Shown here: positions 32,537 through 38,944 of the stretch, piece by piece
Layout: each line of letters starts with the position of its first letter
Numbering within the stretch: position 1 is the stretch's first letter
Origin: Opitutia bacterium
GTDB taxonomy: Bacteria > Verrucomicrobiota > Verrucomicrobiia > Opitutales > Opitutaceae
DNA length: 38,944 nt
NCBI GenBank assembly: GCA_947475065.1
Contig: CANJLB010000029.1
Span: 1-38,944, forward strand
Direction: 5' to 3'
Notes under the pieces: generated by a model
What the model was told of the DNA's origin: nothing
Database searches by the model: none
The model's input: only the letters and a program-made list of their open reading frames with translations
Translations under genes and position numbers: made by a program

Positions 32537-34534
32537 ATGCGCCCCCTCCGCCTCCCCCTCCTGCTGCTTGCGCTCGCGGGCGGCGCGTCGGCCCAGCAGG
32601 GGGCCAAGAATGGCGAATGGCACTTCTACGGCGGCGATGCCGGCAGCACCAAGTATTCGCCGCTCGACCAGATCAACGCCGCGAATGTGAAGGAGCTGGC
32701 GATCGCCTGGCGCTGGAAAGCGGAGAACTTCGGCCCGCGCCCGGATTACAACTGGGAAGTCACGCCGCTCATGATTGAGGGCGTGCTTTATTTCACCGCC
32801 GGCTCGCGGCGCGATGTCATCGCCGTGGATGCGGCCAGCGGCGAGACGCTCTGGATGTACCGGCTCGACGAGGGTGAGCGCGGCGACCGTGCCGTGCGCA
32901 CGCAGAACCGCGGCCTCGCCTACTGGAGCGACGGCAAGGGCGACCGCCGGGTGATCCTCATCACGCCCGGCTTTCAACTGGTGGCGCTCAACGCCAGGGA
33001 CGGCCGGCCCATCCCGGGCTTCGGCAAGGACGGCATCGTGGACCTCACGGAGGGGCTCGACCGCGACGTGGTGCGGCCCGGCCAGATCGGCTCCAGCTCG
33101 CCGGCCATCGTGATTCGCGACGTGATCGTGACCGGCGCGGCGCTGCTCGCCGGCACCGCGCCCGCCTCGAAGGAGAACGTCCCCGGCCACATCCGCGGCT
33201 TCGACGTGCGGACCGGCCAGCGGCTCTGGACTTTCCGCACCGTCCCGCATCCCGGCGAATTCGGCAACGAGACGTGGGAAAAGGACTCCTGGAAATACAC
33301 GGGCAACACCGGCGCGTGGGCGCCGTTGAGCGGCGACGAGGAGCTCGGCTACGTCTATCTGCCCGTCGAGGCGCCGACGGGCGATTTCTACGGCGGCAAC
33401 CGCGGGGGGGACAATCTTTTTGGCGACAGCCTGGTCTGCCTCGATGCGCGCACCGGCCGGCGCGTCTGGCATTTTCAGATCGTCCACCACGACATCTGGG
33501 ACTACGAGCCGTCGTCGCCGCCGATTCTCACCGACATCACGGTGGGCGGGAAAAAAATCAAGGCCGTCGCCCTCGTCACCAAACACGCGTTCACCTATGT
33601 GTTCGACCGCGCGACCGGCCAGCCTGTGTGGCCCATCGAGGAGCGCCCCGTGCCGCAGTCCGACGTGCCCGGCGAGCGGACGGCGCCGACGCAGCCGTTT
33701 CCCACGAAGCCGGCGCCGTTCGACCGGCAGAGCATCACGAAGGACGACCTCATTGACTTCACGCCGGAGCTGCGGGCCGAGGCGGAAAAAATTCTCGAGC
33801 AGTATCAGACCGGCCCGCTCTTCCTCCCGCCGATCGTCCCCGGCACCGGCGGCAAGCTGGCCTCGTTGTTCCTGCCACACCACACCGGCGGCGCAAACTG
33901 GCCCGGCGGCGCGTTCGATCCGGAGACGGGCGTGCTCTACGTCGCCTCGCTCACGAATCCCGACGCCCTCGCCGTCGTCCCGGCGGACCCGAAGCGTTCC
34001 GACATGGGCTACGTCGGCTCCGTCGCCGGCCGCACCGCGACGAATTCCGGAAGCGGCCCCGGCGGACAGCCCGTCTATACCGGCGAAAGCCCGGCGCGCC
34101 CCAACATGGGACCGCGCGGCCTTCCGCTGGTCAAGCCACCATGGGGCCGGATCACGGCCATTGATCTCAACACTGGCGACCATGTGTGGATGATCGCGAA
34201 CGGCGAGGCACCGGACGCCGTGAAAAATCACCCCGCGCTGCAAGGCATTGATCTCAAAAACACGGGCAAGCCCGAGCGCTCTCCGCTGCTGGTGACGAAG
34301 ACGCTGCTATTCGGCGCGGACGGCTCAGGACTGTTCAACGCGGGCCCGGGCGGCGGCGGAAAAATCTTTCGCGCCATCGACAAGAAAACCGGCGCGATCA
34401 TCCACGAGATGGCGTTGCCCGCGAGCACGACCGGCGTGCCGATGACCTACATGGTCAACGACCGGCAGTACATCGTCGTCGCGATCGGTGCCCGCGGCGT
34501 GCCCGCCGAGCTGGTCGCGCTCGCGCTCCCGTAA
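32537..34534 (+). CDS. Secreted PQQ-dependent dehydrogenase (quinoprotein barrel)
   Basis: 665 residues. The signal peptide is MRPLRLPLLLLALAGGASA (1-19), followed by an eight-bladed quinoprotein propeller. The first blade WHFYGGDAGSTKYSPLDQI..ANVKELAIAWRW is the signature opening of membrane/soluble glucose-dehydrogenase-like quinoproteins; later come HHDIWDYEPSSPPIL, LPHHTGGANWPGGAFDPETGVLYVAS and PPWGRITAIDLNTGDHVW. It oxidises a sugar or alcohol in the periplasm and passes electrons to quinone or a cytochrome. No C-terminal cytochrome c domain (CxxCH) is present. The ATG at 32537 is set by the signal peptide. No PQQ synthesis genes are in the window. The 3' end overlaps the open frame of the damaged hsdR on the other strand. 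Confidence 0.9.
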   Translation: MRPLRLPLLLLALAGGASAQQGAKNGEWHFYGGDAGSTKYSPLDQINAANVKELAIAWRWKAENFGPRPDYNWEVTPLMIEGVLYFTAGSRRDVIAVDAASGETLWMYRLDEGERGDRAVRTQNRGLAYWSDGKGDRRVILITPGFQLVALNARDGRPIPGFGKDGIVDLTEGLDRDVVRPGQIGSSSPAIVIRDVIVTGAALLAGTAPASKENVPGHIRGFDVRTGQRLWTFRTVPHPGEFGNETWEKDSWKYTGNTGAWAPLSGDEELGYVYLPVEAPTGDFYGGNRGGDNLFGDSLVCLDARTGRRVWHFQIVHHDIWDYEPSSPPILTDITVGGKKIKAVALVTKHAFTYVFDRATGQPVWPIEERPVPQSDVPGERTAPTQPFPTKPAPFDRQSITKDDLIDFTPELRAEAEKILEQYQTGPLFLPPIVPGTGGKLASLFLPHHTGGANWPGGAFDPETGVLYVASLTNPDALAVVPADPKRSDMGYVGSVAGRTATNSGSGPGGQPVYTGESPARPNMGPRGLPLVKPPWGRITAIDLNTGDHVWMIANGEAPDAVKNHPALQGIDLKNTGKPERSPLLVTKTLLFGADGSGLFNAGPGGGGKIFRAIDKKTGAIIHEMALPASTTGVPMTYMVNDRQYIVVAIGARGVPAELVALALP

Positions 34535-36759
34535 CCCCGACATGCCCTGGTCCCAAAACGGTTCCCCCGACGGGCCCCGCCCGCCCCGGGCCGAAGCAAG
34601 GTTTGGCTCCCGCTGATTTTTCGGCCGGTGGGTGAGGAGGATTCAAGGGGCGGGGGGCCGGGCAAGACCCCATGGCAGCCAAGGCGGCGGAGTGCTAACC
34701 TGCCGGCATGAAACCACTCCAGCTTGATGCTCCCATCTTCGGCCGCAAGCAGCGCGAGCGGGTCGGGCGAGGTGTTGGTGTAGGTTTCGGGCTTCGTGCC
34801 ACCCGGCGGCCCGTTGAGGCCGCCATCCGGACCGGGACCGGGTGGAGGCGGCGGGCCTTTGGGCAGGGCGAGCTGCTCGTCGTAGTCGAACTCGTCCTCG
34901 AAGAACTCGCAGTTGGCGAAAAAGTCGAAGAGCGCGAAGCCGTCCTTCGCCGCCGTACGCTCGCGCGTGCCGTCGTGGTGCTTGAAGGTGAAGAGGCGCG
35001 TGCCGCGGCCTTTGATCTGGATGAAATCTGTGGGCGAGAAAATCGGGCGGGCGAGCACGACGTTGAGCACGTCCTCGCAGTCGTAGCCGGTGGTCATCAT
35101 GCCGACGGTCACGCAAACGCGCGTGCGGCTGGTGTCGTAGTCGCGGAATTCCGCCGCGCGCCAGCGTGACTTGCCGTTCAGGTTGTTGTTGGCGAAATCC
35201 ATCGTCATCTGCTGCGCGCCGGGGATGTCCGAGGTGACCTGCACGGCAAACGCCGAGCCCGCGCCGTAGGCCTCGGGCCAGCGGCGTGTGGCCTCCTCGT
35301 TGAGCAGGGTGACGAGCTTGGTGGCGTGCTTGCGGCTGACTGCGAAGCAGATCGTCTTGCCGACCTCGCCTGTGAGTGGGTCGCGCTTGGCGTGGTCGAG
35401 AAAGCAGGCGACGAAGCTTTGGTTTGTCTCCGGGGAGAAAAACTTCCGCTCAAAATCGCGACCCTCAAACACCAGCTCGGTCTCCTGTCCGTCCTCATCG
35501 GCGGTGACTTTTACCGCGTAGCCATCGGCGAGCATCTGGGTGGTGATGTCGGTCCGGGCGTCGAGGGCGGTGGGGTTGACGAGGTAGGGCGGCGCGTGCC
35601 GGACGGCGTCGAGCAGGCTGTAGCGGAAGGTCGGCAGGCCGTCGTCGCAGCCGAAGCTGCGGTAGGTGTCGAGCAGCAGGCGGCGCTCATAGGCGCGCGG
35701 GTCGTCCTCGCGCTCCTTGTCCTCGACGCCCTTGAGGTAGTCGCGTGGCGTGGCGGTGAGACCGAGCTTCGCTCCGACGAAGTATTCGAAGATCGCGCGG
35801 TTGTTGCCCGAGATGGTGCGGTGCGCCTCGTCGCTGATGATGAGCTGGAAATCCGTCGGGGCAAATTCAGTGAGGAAACGGTTCCGGGCCGCGAGACTCT
35901 GGATCGTCGTCACCACGACCTGCGCCTGCCGCCAGTCGGCGCGCTTCTGCTTAAAGATGACAGTGGCAATGCCGTCGGGGGCGAGGTAGGCGTTGAACGC
36001 TTTCCATGCCTGATTCTCCAACTCCAGCCGGTCCACGAGGAAGAGGATGCGGTGCGCGTTCTCCGTGCGGAGGTAGAGCTTGGCGATGGCGGCGCTGAGG
36101 AGCGTCTTGCCCGTGCCGGTCGCCATCTCAAACAGGAAGCGGTGTTTGCCCGGCAGCGCGGCCCGTTGGAGCGCGTGGACGGCGGCGACTTGATAATCGC
36201 GCAGCAGGCGGATTTTCTTATTCACCATCGCGGTGGCGCGGTCAGCGGCGGAGTAGCCGGGCCACGCGGCGTCCTGCGAGACGGCGATGTAGTTTTCGTC
36301 CACCGCGACGGCGGCGAGGCGCGCGGCGTCGGGCCGCCACTCCGCCGCCTTGCCGAGCTCCTCCAGCGGGAGGAAACGCGAGAGCCGCACGGGATTGCCC
36401 TGCCGCAGGTTCCAATAATAATGGACGAGGCCATTGCTCAGGAAAATGTGGCTTACGCCGAGCGAGAGCGCGTAGGCCCGCGCCTGCTCCTTCGCGGTGA
36501 GCGGGTCAATGGCCTCCTTTTTCGCCTCGACGACGGCAACGGCGCGACCGTCAGCACCGAGGAGCACATAATCCACGAAGCCTCCGGGCGCGTGCTGGAA
36601 GTCCGCCCCGAGGTCGAGATTCGGGGCGAAGACCTTCTTCGTGACGCGGTGCTCGCAGACGATGTTCTCCCGCCGGCCCGACGCCTCGGGCAAAAACCGC
36701 CAGCGCGCCTCCTCCAGGAGGCGGTTGATGGTGATGCGGGCCTGGGCTTCGGAGGGCAT
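34447..36759 (-). pseudogene. hsdR: Type I restriction R subunit (HsdR, EcoEI type), 3' end lost
   Basis: The first 690 or so codons are a good EcoEI-type HsdR: nuclease motif with D63 and E78-A-K80 (VDYVLLGADGRAVAVVEAK), helicase motif I ATGTGKT (213-219), DEAH (310-313), TATP (335-338), and GYDCEDV...DFIQIKGRGTRLF of the second helicase domain. After LALLAAEDGS the expected EcoEI_R_C domain is missing: the frame runs through low-complexity sequence and into the antisense of the PQQ gene. The enzyme needs HsdM and HsdS, and neither is present, so this is probably an inactive remnant. A truncated PIN gene lies 4 bp upstream on the same strand. If translated, the helicase/nuclease core would still be made. 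Confidence 0.75.
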
Positions 36760-36763
36760 GGCT

Positions 36764-37039
36764 TCAGGCGTGGGCGAAGGGATTCTGCGCCCTTACGCCG
36801 CCGTAATCCTGCCCCGCGTTGAGATCCTCGGTGTAGAGGATCGTGCAACCCAGCGAGCGGGCGGCTGCGATGATGGCCGCATCCCAGTAGGAGATTTGGT
36901 AGCGTTGCTGCAGCGCAAACGCCTCCAGCACCAGTTCGCCGGTAACGGGAAGGACGGGATAGGTGCGCAGATGCACCCTCGCGCGGGTCGCGGTTGCGAG
37001 GCCGATGAGGTTGGTGGAGATTGATTCGGAGCTGTTCAT
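36764..37039 (-). pseudogene. PIN-domain (VapC-like) toxin, N-terminus missing
   Basis: 91 codons from an ATG at 37039. RYQISYWDAAIIAAARSLGCTILYTEDLNAGQDYGGVRAQNPF is the C-terminal half of a VapC-type PIN ribonuclease, with the conserved WDA and TEDL acidic residues. The first 40 or so residues with the catalytic Asp (usually FLDTN) are replaced by unrelated sequence (MNSSESISTNLIGLATATRARVHLRTYP). VapC proteins are about 130-140 residues. No VapB antitoxin is upstream. The reading frame extends beyond 37039 without PIN similarity. Confidence 0.7.
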
Positions 37040-37397
37040 GGCGTTGGTTTTACGGAGGGACCTCTGGGTTCTGGCTACGTAGGGTGGGGCAACCGGCCGC
37101 CGGTGGCCATGGGGTGTTACCCGCCCAAGGCGCGGTGCGGCCAGGATTTCCGGGGTGGGCAAGGCTCCGGCATTTGAGGCCAGCGACATCCCTTTCGTTA
37201 ACCAACCTTGCCGCGCTGTCCCCAGGGCAAAGCTGGCATTGCCCATGGGGCTGCGGGCACGCCCTCGGCTGGCACGTTTTTGGAAAATGCCGGCGGATGT
37301 TCTCCTCTGCGGTCTGGAAAAAATTCCGCCAACCGTTGCGCCGGCCGGGTCTTTCTGCGGACTTGCGTTGGGCTGGGCCGGCTGACAGCCTTCCCGC
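37040..37397. other. Gap between PIN remnant and secreted protein gene
   Basis: No gene or clear repeat is supported. A GTAGGG phrase at 37079 followed by ggggcaaccggccgccggtggcc looks like a degenerate REP element but lacks a good stem. The promoter of the gene at 37398 should lie at the right end. Confidence 0.4.
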
Positions 37398-38267
37398 GTG
37401 TCTGTGATCAAAAAAATCCCCCTGCTGCTCCTTTGCGCGCTGCTTTGTGGCGCGCAGCGTTTGCCGGTGGTGTCCGCGGGATCCACCTCCGTGGTGGGCG
37501 GGGATGCGGCGCTGCCCGTCCCGGCCGAGCTGGCCAAGCTGGTCAATGGCGACCGCCTGAAGTTGACCGACGGTCGCACGCTGCGGGAAGTGAAGGTTGT
37601 GGCGGTGGATGCCGATGGCCTCACCCTGCGCACCCGCGACGGAAACGAGGTGGTGGCTTACGCGCTTTTCCCGGCCGCGATGCAGCCCGCCCTGGCCCGG
37701 CTGCGGCCGGCCAAGCAGAACAGGACCTTCGTCACCGGTCCCGGCGTGGTGGAGTATCACGAGTCTGCGCCGGTGGATTCCGCCGCGCCCCTCACGGCGC
37801 CCAGGATCATTTATCCCGGCCGCGTTACATTCACCGGCCCCGACGGCAAGGACAAGCCGCTGGCCGGCGTGATTGTGCTCGCCGTGCGTCCCTCCGACTA
37901 CGCCAGCTTCAATCAGGCCCGGCTCGCCAAACACGGGGCGGAGATTGACGGCGCGCAGGCCAAGGCCGTCGCCGCCATCACGGCCGCGCAACGCGACGCG
38001 GCCCTGCGGCCGGCGGCCCTCGCCGCCCGCGACGACTGGCTGCTGACCATCTACACCTCGTTCGATCCGCTCCCGAAGTCCGTGGCCATGACCGACACCG
38101 ACCCCACCGGCGTCTTCAGCCTGGTGTGTGACGAGCCGCAGGTCGTGCTGGTCGCGCGCGGCACGCGACCCGCCGGCGACGGATTTGCGTATTACACGTG
38201 GGTGGCCGGGGCCGCCGGGACCGGCGGCAAGGCCGAGCTCAACGAAGAGAGCCTGCTGCGGCGCTGA
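37398..38267 (+). CDS. Secreted protein of unknown function
   Basis: 289 residues from a GTG start (a second GTG lies two codons on). A signal peptide (about 1-27, IKKIPLLLLCALLCGAQRLPVVSA) is followed by a short SH3-like strand pair (KLTDGRTLREVKVVAVDADGLTLRTRDGNEVV, about 54-85), a linker, and a segment beginning YPGRVTFTGPDGKDKPLAGVIVLAV. The first part resembles small domains that bind or sense a ligand in secreted Verrucomicrobia proteins (SLA1-homology-like), but this is weak. Function is unknown. Codon use is like the resident genes. It is the only intact gene between the PIN remnant and the IS630 end. Confidence 0.7.
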   Translation: MSVIKKIPLLLLCALLCGAQRLPVVSAGSTSVVGGDAALPVPAELAKLVNGDRLKLTDGRTLREVKVVAVDADGLTLRTRDGNEVVAYALFPAAMQPALARLRPAKQNRTFVTGPGVVEYHESAPVDSAAPLTAPRIIYPGRVTFTGPDGKDKPLAGVIVLAVRPSDYASFNQARLAKHGAEIDGAQAKAVAAITAAQRDAALRPAALAARDDWLLTIYTSFDPLPKSVAMTDTDPTGVFSLVCDEPQVVLVARGTRPAGDGFAYYTWVAGAAGTGGKAELNEESLLRR

Positions 38268-38647
38268 CCCGGAAAAACGGGGCCGCTACGGCGGGAGCGC
38301 AACCTCGCCACCATCGCCTGTGCGGATGCTGATGCCTGCGGAGCAGGCCAGAGATCAGCAGGAAAATTCAGCGATTGCCATGGGCGGCCACACTGGCCCA
38401 ATGCGTGCATGTGCAAGACCAAACCGCTGCGGACAACGTGCGGGCGCCCCAATCGGGCGCGGGGAAGCTGGCGGTGGCTGCCTACTTCAAGCAGCACACC
38501 CAGGCGAGCAAGGGTTGGCTCGCCGGTCAGTTGCACCTGGGTGCAGCGGTCGCCGTCAGCCATTAGGTCGCCGTCTTCAGGCGGCAGCCCGGTGCGGGAC
38601 AGGGGTTGCTTGAACAGCTTATACCAATGACCTCTAGCATATAGACT
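38268..38647. other. Gap with transposase-like debris
   Basis: Apart from the remnant at 38375-38630 no gene is seen. The decamer cttataccaa (38618-38627) is shared with 331-340. The IS630-type gene begins at the right end. Confidence 0.5.
38375..38630 (+). pseudogene. RAYT-like transposase C-terminal remnant
   Basis: One frame reads GKLAVAAYFKQHTQASKGWLAGQLHLGAAVAVSH, then a stop, then VAVFRRQPG in the same frame. The pattern K.A.A..K..T.AS..WLA..L.LG....VS resembles the C-terminal helix-turn-helix of REP-associated tyrosine transposases (ALA..LR..TT...WIA..L.MG). The N-terminal HUH catalytic part is absent and an internal stop is present. If correct, it is a degraded copy of the kind of enzyme that would spread the REP hairpins seen here. 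Confidence 0.4.
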
Positions 38648-38944
38648 TTAGGCTGGCACGCCAGAGTTTGTTTGATCGGCGAGCCATTGGTGGATGAGAC
38701 CGGCGACTTTGGCCGGGTGGGTCCACTCCCGAGAGGCGGCCAAGAGGTGATCCTCCAGCCGGCGCAGGCTCGGGTAGAGCCGGTTGGCCAGCCGGGCCTT
38801 CAGCAGGCCGCCGAACCGCTCAACCGGATTGAGTTCCGGACAGTAGGGCGGCAGGGGCAGGAGGCGCAGGTTGGCCGGCAGGCGCGCATCGCCTTGCGGC
38901 AGGTGAAAGCCCGCCTGGTCCTGGATGACCACATGCTGGGCCGC
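38648..38944 (-). CDS. IS630-type transposase, C-terminal part (cut by window edge)
   Basis: The last 99 codons, ending in TAA at 38648-38650. The visible part contains HVVIQDQAGFHLP, carrying the second catalytic Asp, and LPPYCPELNPVERFGGLLKARLANRLYPS, carrying the catalytic Glu in NPVE. This is the standard DDE end of IS630/Tc1-mariner transposases, which insert at TA. The start lies outside the window. Terminal inverted repeats cannot be set from this side. Confidence 0.85.
   Translation of the reverse strand, partial: AAQHVVIQDQAGFHLPQGDARLPANLRLLPLPPYCPELNPVERFGGLLKARLANRLYPSLRRLEDHLLAASREWTHPAKVAGLIHQWLADQTNSGVPA

Noticed and set aside
34708-36822. Plus-strand frames opposite hsdR
   Set aside because: The minus strand carries all helicase and nuclease motifs; the plus frames have no recognisable domains.
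37079-37115. Another REP element (gtagggtggggc...)
   Set aside because: The foot is right, but the stem is too imperfect to call.

Overview
The window looks like about 39 kb of a GC-rich chromosome from a member of the Verrucomicrobiota, most likely an Opitutaceae-like organism. This placement is an inference from gene content (DUF2911 next to a secreted PIG-L protein, a two-component pho pair, MnmE/MnmG, a PQQ barrel enzyme), from the rarity of obvious Shine-Dalgarno sequences, and from dense intergenic repeats. No rRNA is present to confirm it. Housekeeping genes mix with transporters, secreted enzymes, mobile-element remnants and many short interspersed repeats. dnaN, mnmG, mnmE and a perfect parS-type palindrome suggest the segment lies in the origin-proximal half of the chromosome.

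Layout. 1-720: start of an IS5-type transposase cut by the window edge, then repeats. 722-7669: DUF2911 protein, large secreted PIG-L/amidotransferase-like protein, a 52-residue membrane protein translationally coupled to a sodium:solute symporter, a compact BshC-like protein and a BshB-like deacetylase. 8019-10264: recA, a frameshifted dehydrogenase remnant, a small AT-rich membrane gene and a repeat-filled gap. 10265-17094: CPA2 cation antiporter and a tripartite ABC export set (ATPase, FtsX-type permease, HlyD-type adaptor). 17174-20793: RelE-like protein, pssA, dnaN and a membrane protein. From 20.8 to 28.4 kb the genes lie on the minus strand: phoR, phoB, mnmG, mnmE, a DUF486 protein and a UDP-sugar epimerase. 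28482-31636: CinA-C protein, SYLF protein, zincin-like protein and a glycine-rich secreted protein. The tmRNA gene lies at 31849-32200. Beyond it is a region with accessory character: PQQ dehydrogenase, a damaged orphan type I restriction R subunit, a truncated PIN toxin, an unknown secreted protein, a RAYT-like remnant and the end of an IS630 transposase.

The most striking signals are: (1) five inverted pairs of REP-like hairpins with GTAG/GCAG/GGAG feet, one sitting in frame inside the mnmE G domain; (2) a perfect 16-bp parS palindrome inside an apparent extra segment of mnmG; (3) a half-length BshC-like protein next to a BshB-like deacetylase, hinting at a bacillithiol-like thiol pathway; (4) a second interspersed repeat family built on a GGCC hairpin. 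No single large undescribed defence or biosynthetic system is evident.
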